From positions 1-32,214 of the forward strand of contig CANLRN010000050.1 of assembly GCA_947493495.1 (NCBI GenBank): a stretch of 32,214 nucleotides of DNA, read 5' to 3'. The position numbers and the translations under genes were made by a program. Shown here piece by piece: positions 7,899 through 16,374 of the stretch. Origin of the DNA: an uncultured Aquimarina sp. (lineage in GTDB: Bacteria > Bacteroidota > Bacteroidia > Flavobacteriales > Flavobacteriaceae). The notes below the pieces were generated by a model. It saw only the letters and a list, made by a program, of their open reading frames with translations, had not been told where the DNA came from and ran no database searches. The stretch's first letter is position 1; each line of letters opens with the position of its first letter.

Positions 7899-8840
7899 CT
7901 AAAGATTTATTTTTCCCGAGATATGATATCTTTCTTTATCTCTTTTACTGGTCAAAATAATCTCTCCCAAAAATCCAGCTAAGAAGAATTGGGTTCCTAA
8001 TATCATTGCTGTTAGTGCTATATAAAATTCGGGTCTTTCTGCAATTAATCTGCCTTTGATTTCTATAAAAAGCTTATCGATCCCCAGATATAAAGCGCAT
8101 ACAAATCCTATTATAAAAAGTATAGAGCCAATCAATCCAAAGAAATGCATAGGTCTTTTACCAAAACGTGACATAAACCAAATGGTTATTAGATCCAGAA
8201 ATCCATTGATGAAACGACTCATCCCAAATTTGGTTTTACCATATTTTCTAGCCTGATGCAGCACTATCTTTTCGCCGATATTAGAAAACCCTGCATTTTT
8301 TGCAAGTACAGGAATATAACGATGCATTTCTCCGTGTACATCAATATGTTTTACGACTTCATTTTTATACGCTTTTAAACCACAATTAAAATCGTGTAAT
8401 TGTATTCCAGAAGTAGCTCTAGCAGCTGCATTAAATAGTTTTGAAGGAAGATTTTTGGTAAGAACAGAATCATATCGCTTTTTTTTCCATCCAGAAACAA
8501 GATCATATCCATCTTTGGTAATTAATTTATAGAGATCAGGGATCTCTTCAGGGTTGTCTTGCAGATCAGCATCCATAGTGATAATAACATTCCCTTGCGC
8601 TTTTGCAAAACCTGCGTGTAATGCTTGTGATTTTCCATAATTTTTTAGAAAACGAATCCCTTTTACAGAGGCATCTTTTTTGGATAATTGCTCGATTACG
8701 TTCCAAGAACCATCTGTACTCCCATCATCAACAAATATGATTTCATAACTATACTCCTTGATAACTTTATGAATCCACTCATATAATTCTGTGAGCGATT
8801 CCTGTTCATTGAGCAGTGGTATAACTATAGTAATATCCAT
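7899..8840 (-). CDS. Polyprenyl-phosphate glycosyltransferase, GT2 family (DPM1/GtrB-like)
   Basis: 313 residues. The N-terminal GT-A catalytic domain (1-about 225) shows 'TIVIPLLNEQESL', 'FVDDGSTDGS' (Asp38, Asp39), 'MDADLQDNPEEIP' (the DxD-type metal site at Asp90/Asp92) and 'DFNCGLKAYK'. Two transmembrane helices follow at about 231-254 and 272-296, the arrangement of bactoprenol-phosphate glucosyl/mannosyl transferases. Such enzymes move a sugar from a nucleotide donor to undecaprenyl phosphate on the inner face of the membrane, for later transfer to glycans or protein. It begins 1 bp after the stop of the DUF4199 gene, so the two are almost certainly co-transcribed. Sugar and acceptor are unknown. 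Confidence 0.92.
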   Translation of the reverse strand: MDITIVIPLLNEQESLTELYEWIHKVIKEYSYEIIFVDDGSTDGSWNVIEQLSKKDASVKGIRFLKNYGKSQALHAGFAKAQGNVIITMDADLQDNPEEIPDLYKLITKDGYDLVSGWKKKRYDSVLTKNLPSKLFNAAARATSGIQLHDFNCGLKAYKNEVVKHIDVHGEMHRYIPVLAKNAGFSNIGEKIVLHQARKYGKTKFGMSRFINGFLDLITIWFMSRFGKRPMHFFGLIGSILFIIGFVCALYLGIDKLFIEIKGRLIAERPEFYIALTAMILGTQFFLAGFLGEIILTSKRDKERYHISGKINL

Positions 8841-8841
8841 A

Positions 8842-9351
8842 TTATTTTATATCTTCTTTCGTCTTTAATACAGCACCTGCTATTAAAGATATGACAGCTC
8901 CCAAAAAAACAAACCATATTGTATACATGATAACACCAATATAAGATTGTGCGGCATTTTGATTTTTTATATTTTCTTTTACTTGTGCTAGTTGTTCTGG
9001 AGAAAATTGTTCTGTAAATCGAATCGTCATAGTAGTCTGAAAATCAGGATCTATATAAGTATCATATACAAAAGCCATAGTGCAGTAAAACAGTCCTATA
9101 CTCCCCATTATAATAACTCCTGTTTTTACCGCATCAATAATTGTTAGAGTTCCTTTAGTATTTTTATATTTTTTGATTGCCCAAATGATGATGATGATTT
9201 CTGCGATAAAAGCAATTAGAAATGTCGAATAATACATGATTGGACTACTATCTATGTATCGAAATACATAATCGATAAGTACTCTAATACTACCTGATAT
9301 GATACCAATACCTATTATAAAAAGCAAAAGTTTTTTCTGAGATAATGACAT
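8842..9351 (-). CDS. DUF4199 domain membrane protein
   Basis: 169 residues from the ATG at 9351; a TTG two codons earlier is less likely. Four hydrophobic helices are visible, at about 8-28, 39-58, 72-95 and 137-160. The soluble insert between helices 3 and 4 ('TIRFTEQFSPEQLAQVKENI') is typical of DUF4199, a Bacteroidota inner-membrane family of unknown function often found next to GT2 genes. It ends 1 bp before the glycosyltransferase. A minus-strand TATATTTG box (9394-9401) lies about 45 bp upstream of the start, so this gene probably leads a two-gene operon with the transferase. Confidence 0.85.
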   Translation of the reverse strand: MSLSQKKLLLFIIGIGIISGSIRVLIDYVFRYIDSSPIMYYSTFLIAFIAEIIIIIWAIKKYKNTKGTLTIIDAVKTGVIIMGSIGLFYCTMAFVYDTYIDPDFQTTMTIRFTEQFSPEQLAQVKENIKNQNAAQSYIGVIMYTIWFVFLGAVISLIAGAVLKTKEDIK

Positions 9352-9393
9352 TATCAATAAAATCTAGTTAAGGTTATATCCTCCATTAGATGA

Positions 9394-9401
9394 CAAATAT
9401 A
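9394..9401 (-). promoter_or_regulatory. -7 box upstream of the DUF4199/GT2 operon
   Basis: The minus strand reads TATATTTG, an exact TAnnTTTG match, between the terminator at 9426-9458 and the start codon at 9351. A -33 TTG is not evident. Confidence 0.5.
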
Positions 9402-9425
9402 GGTATTCCTTAGATGTGTATGTAT

Positions 9426-9458
9426 AAAAAAAAGGATCACTAATTTAGATAGTGACCC
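9426..9458 (-). terminator. Intrinsic terminator of the upstream DUF4199 gene
   Basis: On the minus strand GGGTCACTA (9458-9450) pairs with TAGTGATCC (9442-9434) with one mismatch, followed by eight T (9433-9426). It separates the two DUF4199 genes into different transcripts. Confidence 0.8.
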
Positions 9459-9482
9459 ATTATACCCTATAATTGAAATTTT

Positions 9483-10010
9483 CTAATATTCGGGTTCTTT
9501 CTTTTTTATAGCCAAGGCTGCCAGTAATCCTATTATTATATAAAATAACATCCCTTTGAACCAGTTAAATATTTGAGTGCTTAACCCTAGAGGGTTTTGG
9601 TTTTCTAGTTCTACTAAAGACTTGTCTATTGCTTCTTGTGGTGCTCCAAATTTTTCCATCATTCCGATTGCCATTTCAATAGTTTTCTCTTTTATGGCAA
9701 TAGCAGCATCAGGATCGATAACAGTAAATATAAGTATACTGACTATAGCACTAATCAATGTTCCTATAGCAATAGGGATCAAATAAGAGGTAAAAGCATC
9801 CTTGAAAGAAATATAGCCTCCTAATAGTTTTCTACTTTTTATAGCAGTACTAATGGCATATCCAATAATAAAAACAATAAGAATTATCAAAAACCACCAA
9901 TTTGTATACATATCCTGATATACTGCATATCCGATTACTGTTATTAATGAAAGAATTCCTCCGAGAATAAGTCCTCGGTTTATGGTATTGGATTTTACAG
10001 ATGTTTCCAT
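9483..10010 (-). CDS. DUF4199 domain membrane protein (second copy)
   Basis: 175 residues, ATG start. Predicted helices lie at about 13-28, 36-54, 75-97 and 147-167, and the polar insert between helices 3 and 4 includes 'MEKFGAPQEAIDKSLVELEN'. This is the same four-helix layout as its neighbour at 8842-9351, so the pair probably arose by an old duplication; the sequences have diverged strongly. It ends in 'IKKKEPEY' and is followed by its own terminator. Function is unknown; no catalytic motif is visible. Confidence 0.85.
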   Translation of the reverse strand: METSVKSNTINRGLILGGILSLITVIGYAVYQDMYTNWWFLIILIVFIIGYAISTAIKSRKLLGGYISFKDAFTSYLIPIAIGTLISAIVSILIFTVIDPDAAIAIKEKTIEMAIGMMEKFGAPQEAIDKSLVELENQNPLGLSTQIFNWFKGMLFYIIIGLLAALAIKKKEPEY

Positions 10011-10114
10011 AATTATATAATTTTGGTTAGTAATAATGTATCAGTATATAAAAATAGTAAAACGTTACAGTATTCAATGAACTCATTTAAGATTTTTACA
10101 ATTGGTTACAAAAT

Positions 10115-10205
10115 GGTCTTTTTCACTTGCTTTTTGTTATTTTTTTGTTTCGTAGCTATAGCTATGCAACTCAAAAATGACTTCGATTAAGCAAAAAAGA
10201 TCGAT
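10115..10205. repeat. Long imperfect palindrome centred on TAGCTATAGCTA
   Basis: The core TAGCTATAGCTA (10153-10164) is a perfect 12-bp palindrome. The flanks remain partly complementary for about 40 bases on each side: for example GTTATTTTTTTG on the left against the complement of CTCAAAAATGAC on the right, and the CTTTTT/AAAAAG blocks farther out. Transcribed, it would form a long hairpin. It lies between the divergent DUF4199 and rpmE2 genes. The core resembles that of the hairpin at 26021-26183. Confidence 0.55.
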
Positions 10206-10288
10206 TTTTCGCTTCAATCAAAAAACCTTAAATGCGTTCAATAATAAAACAGTTTTTAAAGAAAATCGATAAAAAAATAATTTTAGTG

Positions 10289-10318
10289 TTGCGGTTTTAA
10301 AGAATATGATTAAATTTG
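10289..10318 (+). promoter_or_regulatory. Promoter of rpmE2
   Basis: TTG (10289-10291), 19 bp, TAAATTTG (10311-10318): an exact Bacteroidota consensus. Transcription would begin near 10324, about 20 nt before the ATG at 10345. That excludes the upstream in-frame ATG at 10306. Confidence 0.8.
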
Positions 10319-10344
10319 CAGCTCGAAAATGTAAGATTATAACG

Positions 10345-10596
10345 ATGAGAAAAGATATTCACCCAGAAAATTATAGATTAGTTGCCTTTAAGGATATGTC
10401 AAATGATGAGGTTTTTTTAACTAAATCTACTGCGAATACTAAAGAAACATTAGAAGTTGATGGAGTAGAGTATCCATTAGTAAAACTAGAAATTTCTAGA
10501 ACTTCTCATCCTTTTTATACAGGTAAATCTAAGCTTATCGATACTGCGGGACGTATAGATAAGTTTAAAAACAAATATGCTAAATTCAAGAAATAA
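10345..10596 (+). CDS. rpmE2: 50S ribosomal protein L31 type B
   Basis: 83 residues beginning 'MRKDIHPENYRLVAFKDMSN', the hallmark of the type B (cysteine-free, zinc-independent) L31 family. 'FLTKSTA' and the C-terminal 'HPFYTGKSKLIDTAGRIDKF' are also typical. It is a component of the large ribosomal subunit near the central protuberance, bridging the subunits. An upstream ATG at 10306 is in frame but sits before the promoter's -7 box, so the ATG at 10345 is the start. It is monocistronic, flanked by a consensus promoter and a strong terminator. Type B forms often replace the zinc form under zinc limitation, but no zinc-responsive operator is visible here. Confidence 0.96.
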   Translation: MRKDIHPENYRLVAFKDMSNDEVFLTKSTANTKETLEVDGVEYPLVKLEISRTSHPFYTGKSKLIDTAGRIDKFKNKYAKFKK

Positions 10597-10618
10597 TTTA
10601 GCAATCAATGATTTTTAG

Positions 10619-10650
10619 AAAAAGCCTTTCATTACAGAAAGGCTTTTTTT
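10619..10650 (+). terminator. Terminator of rpmE2
   Basis: AAAAAGCCTTTC (10619-10630), loop ATTACA, then GAAAGGCTTTTT (10637-10648) and more T: a perfect 12-bp stem. Confidence 0.9.
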
Positions 10651-10719
10651 ATGATCAGATATATCAGAAACATCAATAAAATATTTCTTTTATTAGTCCC
10701 TGTTTTCAATTGAGGTCTT

Positions 10720-10727
10720 TATTTTTG
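10720..10727 (+). promoter_or_regulatory. -7 box upstream of the GlmU-like gene
   Basis: TATTTTTG matches TAnnTTTG and lies 45 bp before the ATG at 10773. No clear TTG is present 19-21 bp upstream. Confidence 0.45.
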
Positions 10728-10772
10728 TGATGAAATGTTCAGATTTCATACTCATTTATTAGAAACTACAAA

Positions 10773-11951
10773 ATGAACTATATACTTTTTGACGGCCCAT
10801 CTAGAGATGCACTACTACCTTTTACCTATACAAGACCTGTTGCTGATATACGAATAGGAATTCTTACCATTCGCGAAAAATGGGAAAAGTATATGGAGTA
10901 TACAACTTCGACCATAACCGAAGATTATTTGAGTAGAAAATACCCTATGGTAGAATTAGAAGAAAATATTATGATCAATGCTTCGTATCTGCCATCAGAA
11001 AATTTAGCGACAATGGTTAAGAATTTACAACCAGATCAAGCTATTTTTTATGAGGATGAACCTATTGCTTTTTATGCAAAAGAAGATCAAGAAGTAGATT
11101 TTGATACCTACGAAGTGATTCAGTATACCTATGAAGTGCTAACTGTAAAAAACACCTGGGATATTTTTGCTAAAAATGAACAAGCCATCATAGAAGATTT
11201 TAAGCTCCTTACCAAAGACAAAAAAACTCAATCCATACCTGATAGTAATCAAGTGATTGCTCCAGAAAACATCTTTTTAGAAGAAGGTGCTAAATTAGAA
11301 TTTACAACATTAAATGCATCGGAAGGACCTATCTATATTGGAAAAAATGCAGAGATTATGGAAGGAAGTCTTATCAGAGGTCCCTTTGTACTTTGTGACA
11401 ATGCGACTGTTAAGATGGGAGCCAAAATATATGGAGGCACTACCATCGGCCCCTATTCTAAAGTAGGAGGTGAGGTAAGTAATTCTGTGATTTTTGGGTA
11501 TTCTAATAAAGGTCATGATGGCTTTATCGGTAATACTGTGATAGGAGAATGGTGTAATCTGGGAGCAGATACTAATACCTCTAATCTAAAGAATAATTAT
11601 GCCCCTGTAAGACTATGGAGTTATGAGACTGAAGGATTTGCCAAGACTGGATTACAATTTTGTGGATTGATGATGGGCGATCATTCTAAATGTGGGATCA
11701 ATACAATGTTTAATACAGGTACCGTTATAGGAGTAAATGCGAATATTTTTGGCAGTGGTTTTCCTCGTAATTTTGTACCGAGTTATAGTTGGGGAGGTAG
11801 TAATGGATTTACTACGTTCTTAACCAAAAAAGCTTTTGAGGTCGCTAAAGTTGTAATGGCAAGACGAAAATTAGAGTTTACCACAGAAGATCAAAAAATA
11901 TTAGAACACGTTTTTGAAGAAACGAAAACTTGGCGAAAGAGTTATGAGTAA
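10773..11951 (+). CDS. GlmU-family putative sugar nucleotidyltransferase
   Basis: 392 residues. The N-terminal part carries the Bacteroidota-specific variant of a nucleotidyltransferase domain ('ILFDGPSRDALLPFTYTRPV' followed by ADIRIGILTIREKW). The C-terminal part (about 170-370) is a left-handed beta-helix of hexapeptide repeats ('GPIYIGKNAEIMEGSLIRGP', 'IGPYSKVGGEVSNSVIFGYS', 'GTVIGVNANIFGSGFP'). This two-domain plan resembles GlmU, which makes UDP-GlcNAc from glucosamine-1-phosphate, and the family is usually annotated as GlmU-like. The canonical signature G-x-G-T-R-M is absent, so the actual substrate is uncertain. It is a single gene between two terminators. Confidence 0.88.
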   Translation: MNYILFDGPSRDALLPFTYTRPVADIRIGILTIREKWEKYMEYTTSTITEDYLSRKYPMVELEENIMINASYLPSENLATMVKNLQPDQAIFYEDEPIAFYAKEDQEVDFDTYEVIQYTYEVLTVKNTWDIFAKNEQAIIEDFKLLTKDKKTQSIPDSNQVIAPENIFLEEGAKLEFTTLNASEGPIYIGKNAEIMEGSLIRGPFVLCDNATVKMGAKIYGGTTIGPYSKVGGEVSNSVIFGYSNKGHDGFIGNTVIGEWCNLGADTNTSNLKNNYAPVRLWSYETEGFAKTGLQFCGLMMGDHSKCGINTMFNTGTVIGVNANIFGSGFPRNFVPSYSWGGSNGFTTFLTKKAFEVAKVVMARRKLEFTTEDQKILEHVFEETKTWRKSYE

Positions 11952-11970
11952 ATAAGCTCAGTAATTCAAA

Positions 11971-12001
11971 AAAAAGACAGCTAAATAAAGCTGTCTTTTT
12001 T
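11971..12001 (+). terminator. Bidirectional terminator between convergent genes
   Basis: AAAAAGACAGCT (11971-11982), loop AAATAA, AGCTGTCTTTTT (11989-12000): a perfect 12-bp stem. With A on one side and T on the other it can end both the GlmU-like gene (plus) and the lipoprotein gene (minus, ending at 12028). Confidence 0.9.
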
Positions 12002-12027
12002 GTATTATAAAATCTATTATACTCGAA

Positions 12028-13146
12028 TTACTTGGAATAAAATGTTTCAAGTGCTCCAGCTGAAGTATCTTCGTTTTCGCTTAGAATTATTAATTCTGTT
12101 CCATTTAAAGTGACTGTTCCCGAAAGGTAAAACAGAAAACCAGATTCTTCATCATAACTATCCACAAAATTTGTTTCAAGATCAGTGGTTTGGTCTTTAA
12201 ACGCTATAAGACTCAATGTGTTTTCTTCTTCATCAAATGCCCACATACCAGATATCAAACCTTCAGATCCAAAATTATCTTCTACAATGCTATTATTTAC
12301 CATACAAGATTCCGAACTTTCAGCAAAATTAAATTCTTGCTTTTGGAAAAATAAATCCTCAAATATAAAAGTTCCGTTTTCATTTAAAGTCAGTTTTATT
12401 TCAGTAGATGCGTAACACCAACCTTCTGATTCTTGAACGACCAAAGTGTTATCATTATCACACGTAATAGTTCCTGGCCCCTCACAAAAGTTTACTTCTC
12501 CAAGTTCGATAGTTTGATTATTGGTTATTTGTTTTGTGTAATTCCAGATTCCAACTAAATTAGGATTACCTCCCCAAGCTTCTATTTCTACGCAAACTTC
12601 TACAGGTTGGCTAATATTTCCATCAGTGTCGTATATGCAGATAAGATAACAGAATGTGCCAGCAGATACAGTATTTTCAAAATCTACATCGATTTCTACC
12701 TCTTGGTCATTTAATTTGTTTGCTTTTTGATTGAATCTTCTTTTTCTTTTTTTAGCATTCGTAGTCAAAGATTTATTAAATGTAGAAACATCCCAATATT
12801 CATTAGCTAGTGCACCATCTTTAGATTTTAATTGGATGTAAGCACCTTCATAATTATCGGGAGCATCAAAACGGATATCAAAACCATTTTTCTGAAAACC
12901 GGATTGTATAGTCTGATCCATACTAAAATTTAATGTACCCGTTGGCGTAGGTGCATTACCAGAAATTTGGGTACCATCATCGATAATAATTTTGGCAGAA
13001 ACATCATTAGCATCTAATGCAACTTCTTCTGTTGGATCAGGGTCAATATTTACAATTCCTCCTTCAGGATTAGTAGAATCGTCATCGCTACAAGATATCG
13101 CTGCAAGAAATAATGATGCGACTGCACATAAGTAAGCTTTTTTCAT
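12028..13146 (-). CDS. Lipoprotein with C-terminal lipocalin-like domain
   Basis: 372 residues. The signal peptide 'MKKAYLCAVASLFLAAIS' ends at lipobox Cys19, followed by SDDD. An acidic stretch directly after the cysteine is the known Bacteroidota export signal for surface lipoproteins, so this one is probably on the cell surface. Residues about 50-190 form an N-terminal region with a basic patch (KKRKRR near 135) and a 'SAGTFCYLICIYDTDGNIS' strand pair. Residues about 198-372 begin 'NLVGIWNYTKQ' and contain alternating strands with several cysteines (CEGPGTITC, GWCYAS, SCMVN), like lipocalin-like lipoproteins. No enzyme motif is seen. Ligand and role are unknown. Confidence 0.8.
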   Translation of the reverse strand: MKKAYLCAVASLFLAAISCSDDDSTNPEGGIVNIDPDPTEEVALDANDVSAKIIIDDGTQISGNAPTPTGTLNFSMDQTIQSGFQKNGFDIRFDAPDNYEGAYIQLKSKDGALANEYWDVSTFNKSLTTNAKKRKRRFNQKANKLNDQEVEIDVDFENTVSAGTFCYLICIYDTDGNISQPVEVCVEIEAWGGNPNLVGIWNYTKQITNNQTIELGEVNFCEGPGTITCDNDNTLVVQESEGWCYASTEIKLTLNENGTFIFEDLFFQKQEFNFAESSESCMVNNSIVEDNFGSEGLISGMWAFDEEENTLSLIAFKDQTTDLETNFVDSYDEESGFLFYLSGTVTLNGTELIILSENEDTSAGALETFYSK

Positions 13147-13249
13147 AAGATTGTAGGTTAAAATTAAATTAATCGATTGCGAAAATACATAAAATATAGA
13201 TTAAAAACATATTATATCGATAAAAACACTAATTAACAATTAATTATGT

Positions 13250-14923
13250 TTATTTTTCCTTCCAAACTCGTTTTAATACTAAGAAGTTTTGCGGATTGTT
13301 AGTCAAGCCTTTTACATTTTTTTGTATAAACCGAGTAGCTTGATCATAATATAGCGGGACTATCGGCGCATGTGCAATAATTATAGAGTCCATTTTACTG
13401 TATAGTTGTTCTCTGATTTTATTGTCTGTTACAGAAAAACTTTCTTCATATAGTCTGTCAAAGGTTTCATTTTTAAAATGCGTATAGTTAGGACCATTAG
13501 GCGTAAAATTTTTACTGTAAAATGGAGATAAAAAGTTTTCTGCATCTGGATAATCTGCAATCCAACTGGCTCTAAATGTGTCTAGATCACCACTCCATTT
13601 TTTCTTTCGTATGGTAGAAGGAGTCATCACATCTACAATGATAGTTAATCCGATTTTTTCCATTTCGCGTTGAATGAATTCGAATAAACTCTGGTAGTTA
13701 TTATCAGTAGCGATACGGATAGTTGGATTTTTATTACTGCTAATTTTTATATACTCTTGAATGAGCTGTGCTGCTTTTTTGGGATTGTATTCATATCCTT
13801 TTTGACCTGTAAAGCCAGGTAATCCATTAGGAATAAAACCACTTGTAGCAGGAGTGCCAACACCGTTTTTAAGATAGGTAATCATTTTCTGTCTATCAAA
13901 ACCATAATTAATTGCCTTGCGGATAAGCTCTGATTTTACTTCCTCTTTTTCTCCATCCAGATAAAACCCTAGGTATTCAGAATTTAAGTAAGGACTTTTA
14001 GAAAAATGAATTCTTTCTTTAAATTTATCTCTTAGTTTTCCACTTGGGGTAAGTAATTCATCTTTATAAGAAGCATCAAGGCTATTTAAGAAATCTATAT
14101 TTCCTTTAGCAAATTGCAAAAACTCTGTTTGTTTATCAGGTAAAAAAGTGATGGCTATCGCCTCTAAATAGGGTAATTGATTTCCTTTTTTATCTTTTTC
14201 GAAATAAATTTCATTTTTACGTAAGACTAATTTTATATTCTCTTCCCATAATTTAAACTTAAAAGGACCTGTGCCTATAGGGTGCGATCTAAAATCATTT
14301 CTGTAAAACTCTACAATTTCTCGGGGTACCACAGAGCAGTATCGCATACTCATCAGCCCTAGAAATGCCGGAAAAGGTTTTTTAAGTTGTACCTTAAATG
14401 TAGTATCATTTACTGCGGCATATGATGCTACATTTTTTAGCACCCAGTTCCCTGGAGAAGCTACATTAGGATCAACAAGTCTGTCAAAACTATATACAAA
14501 ATCTGTAGCCGTTACAGTTCGAGTACTATCAGGAGTATTAAATTTTGGATGTTTATGGAACCGAACATCATTCCTTAGAAGAAAGGTGTACGTGAGCATG
14601 TCTTCAGAAATATCCCATTTTTTAGCAATATCTGGCTGTACATGTAGTGCATCATCTAATTGGACTAAGCTATTAAATAATTGATTTGTTGCCCAGATAA
14701 TTGGTGGATTCCTAGCAAAAGCAGGATCTAACGTCATTATATTAGAATACTCATTGTATCTAAACACTTGGTGATCTTGATATTTTGTAGAAGAATTGGT
14801 GCAAGATAGTAGTACTAAAAGAGTACAAGTAACTGTTAAATAATGAATTACATTGTACTTTAGTAAAAAATGAATTATTGTTGGTATCTTTGCAGCCTTA
14901 AAAATGATTCCTAAACGATTCAA
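13250..14923 (-). CDS. Extracytoplasmic solute-binding lipoprotein, family 5 (peptide/nickel type)
   Basis: 557 residues. Lipobox 'LLVLLSC' places the acylated Cys at residue 41. The mature protein is a type 5 solute-binding protein: 'YNEYSNIMTLDPAFARN', 'PDIAKKWDISEDMLTYTFLL', 'VTATDFVYSFDRLVDP' and 'PIGTGPFKFKLWEENIKLVL' are typical of OppA/DppA-like proteins that bind peptides for ABC import. No permease or ATPase genes are nearby, so it is an orphan. The only start codon upstream of the lipobox in this frame is a TTG (14921-14923), which gives an unusually long n-region, and the mtaB promoter of the opposite strand lies inside the first 13 codons. A rare start codon or a lost ATG is possible. 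Confidence 0.88.
   Translation of the reverse strand: MNRLGIIFKAAKIPTIIHFLLKYNVIHYLTVTCTLLVLLSCTNSSTKYQDHQVFRYNEYSNIMTLDPAFARNPPIIWATNQLFNSLVQLDDALHVQPDIAKKWDISEDMLTYTFLLRNDVRFHKHPKFNTPDSTRTVTATDFVYSFDRLVDPNVASPGNWVLKNVASYAAVNDTTFKVQLKKPFPAFLGLMSMRYCSVVPREIVEFYRNDFRSHPIGTGPFKFKLWEENIKLVLRKNEIYFEKDKKGNQLPYLEAIAITFLPDKQTEFLQFAKGNIDFLNSLDASYKDELLTPSGKLRDKFKERIHFSKSPYLNSEYLGFYLDGEKEEVKSELIRKAINYGFDRQKMITYLKNGVGTPATSGFIPNGLPGFTGQKGYEYNPKKAAQLIQEYIKISSNKNPTIRIATDNNYQSLFEFIQREMEKIGLTIIVDVMTPSTIRKKKWSGDLDTFRASWIADYPDAENFLSPFYSKNFTPNGPNYTHFKNETFDRLYEESFSVTDNKIREQLYSKMDSIIIAHAPIVPLYYDQATRFIQKNVKGLTNNPQNFLVLKRVWKEK
14885..14892 (+). promoter_or_regulatory. -7 box for mtaB
   Basis: TATCTTTG, an exact match, about 86 bp before the first mtaB ATG. 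The -33 region is AT-rich with no clean TTG at 19 bp. It overlaps codons 11-13 of the divergent solute-binding protein frame. Confidence 0.55.
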
Positions 14924-14978
14924 TAGTGATAGAATTTGATTTATGGTTAAATATAACTAGATTTCTGTCTTCGCGAAA

Positions 14979-16304
14979 ATGACTCGCACTAATATGAGAA
15001 AAAAAGTAGCTTTTTATACATTAGGTTGTAAACTTAACTTTTCTGAGACCTCTACAATTGCAAGAGACTTTACTGATGTTGGTTTTGATCGTGTTGATTT
15101 TTCTGAGCGTGCAGATATCTATGTGATCAATACCTGTTCCGTAACAGAGAACGCAGATAAAAGGTTTAAAACAATAGTAAAACAAGCCCAAAAAGTAAAT
15201 CCAGATGCATTTATAGCGGCAGTAGGTTGCTATGCGCAGTTACAACCAGAAGAACTGGTAGCTGTAGATGGGGTAGATCTGGTATTAGGAGCGACAGAAA
15301 AGTTTAAGATCACAGAGTATATCCATGATCTGTCCAAAAATGATTATGGAGAGATTCATTCTTGCGAAATAGAAGAAGCTGATTTTTATGTAGGGAGCTA
15401 CTCTATTGGAGATCGTACAAGAGCTTTTCTAAAAGTACAGGATGGATGTGATTATAAATGTACCTATTGTACAATCCCGCTTGCTAGAGGGATTTCTAGA
15501 AGTGATACGCTAGACAACGTTTTAAGAAATGCCAAAGAAATTGCAGCACAGGATATCAAAGAGATTGTACTTACAGGAGTTAATATTGGAGATTACGGTA
15601 AAGGAGAGTTTGGGAATAAAAAACACGAACATACTTTCTACGAATTAGTACGCGCCCTTGATACGATAGCGGGAATAGAAAGACTTCGGATTTCATCAAT
15701 AGAACCGAACCTGTTAAAAAATGAAACCATAGATTTTGTGGCGAATTCAAGAACTTTTGTTCCACATTTTCATATTCCATTACAATCAGGTAATGATGAG
15801 ATGCTTAAGTTGATGAGGCGTAGGTACCTTACTGATTTATATGTAGATAGGGTAAAAAAAATTAAAGAGGCGATGCCACACGCATGTATTGGAGTGGATG
15901 TAATTGTTGGTTTTCCTGGAGAAACAGATGATCATTTCTTAGATACGTATAATTTTTTATCCCAATTAGAGATTTCTTATTTGCATGTATTTACATATTC
16001 AGAAAGAGAAAATACAGTAGCTGCTTCATTAGATGGTGTTGTTCCGCAAGCGGTAAGAAAGAAAAGAAGTAAAATGCTTCGTGGCTTATCTGTAAAAAAG
16101 CGTAGAGCTTTTTATGAAAGTCAAATGGGTACAGAAAGAATCGTATTATTCGAATCTGAAAACAAAGAAGGGTATATTCATGGGTTTACAGAAAACTATG
16201 TAAAAGTAAAAATGCCTTGGGATCCTTCTTATGTAAACACCTTGCATCGAGTCAAGTTAACAGCTATTGATGATGATGGGATCGTACGGTTTGAAAAAAT
16301 ATGA
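14979..16304 (+). CDS. mtaB: tRNA (N6-L-threonylcarbamoyladenosine(37)-C2)-methylthiotransferase MtaB
   Basis: 441 residues. It converts t6A37 to ms2t6A37 in tRNAs that read ANN codons. The UPF0004 domain binds one 4Fe-4S cluster through Cys17 ('YTLGCKLN'), Cys53 ('INTCSVT') and Cys84 ('VGCYAQL'). The radical-SAM domain carries 'CDYKCTYC' (Cys157, 161, 164) for the second cluster. 'RISSIEPNLL', 'HIPLQSGND' and 'IGVDVIVGFPGE' are typical of the family, and a TRAM-like RNA-binding domain closes the protein (about 378-441). The 'CKLN' signature favours MtaB over MiaB or RimO. Two ATGs, at 14979 and 14994, are possible; I keep the first. A strong terminator follows 20 bp downstream. Confidence 0.95.
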   Translation: MTRTNMRKKVAFYTLGCKLNFSETSTIARDFTDVGFDRVDFSERADIYVINTCSVTENADKRFKTIVKQAQKVNPDAFIAAVGCYAQLQPEELVAVDGVDLVLGATEKFKITEYIHDLSKNDYGEIHSCEIEEADFYVGSYSIGDRTRAFLKVQDGCDYKCTYCTIPLARGISRSDTLDNVLRNAKEIAAQDIKEIVLTGVNIGDYGKGEFGNKKHEHTFYELVRALDTIAGIERLRISSIEPNLLKNETIDFVANSRTFVPHFHIPLQSGNDEMLKLMRRRYLTDLYVDRVKKIKEAMPHACIGVDVIVGFPGETDDHFLDTYNFLSQLEISYLHVFTYSERENTVAASLDGVVPQAVRKKRSKMLRGLSVKKRRAFYESQMGTERIVLFESENKEGYIHGFTENYVKVKMPWDPSYVNTLHRVKLTAIDDDGIVRFEKI

Positions 16305-16325
16305 AGAAAACAAAATTATAAAAAC

Positions 16326-16353
16326 AAAAAACCTGCTGGAGAGCAGGTTTTTT
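16326..16353 (+). terminator. Terminator of mtaB
   Basis: AAAAAACCTGCT (16326-16337), loop GGAG, AGCAGGTTTTTT (16342-16353): a perfect 12-bp stem. It probably also ends the convergent GNAT-like gene on the minus strand. Confidence 0.9.
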
Positions 16354-16374
16354 TATATTTCTAATAGAAAACTT

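Noticed and set aside
9577..9824. Two plus-strand ORFs of 62-69 codons
   Set aside because: Both are shadows of the DUF4199 gene on the minus strand.
10306..10344. Upstream in-frame ATG for ribosomal protein L31
   Set aside because: It lies before the consensus -7 box (10311-10318), and the family begins at MRKDIHPENYR.
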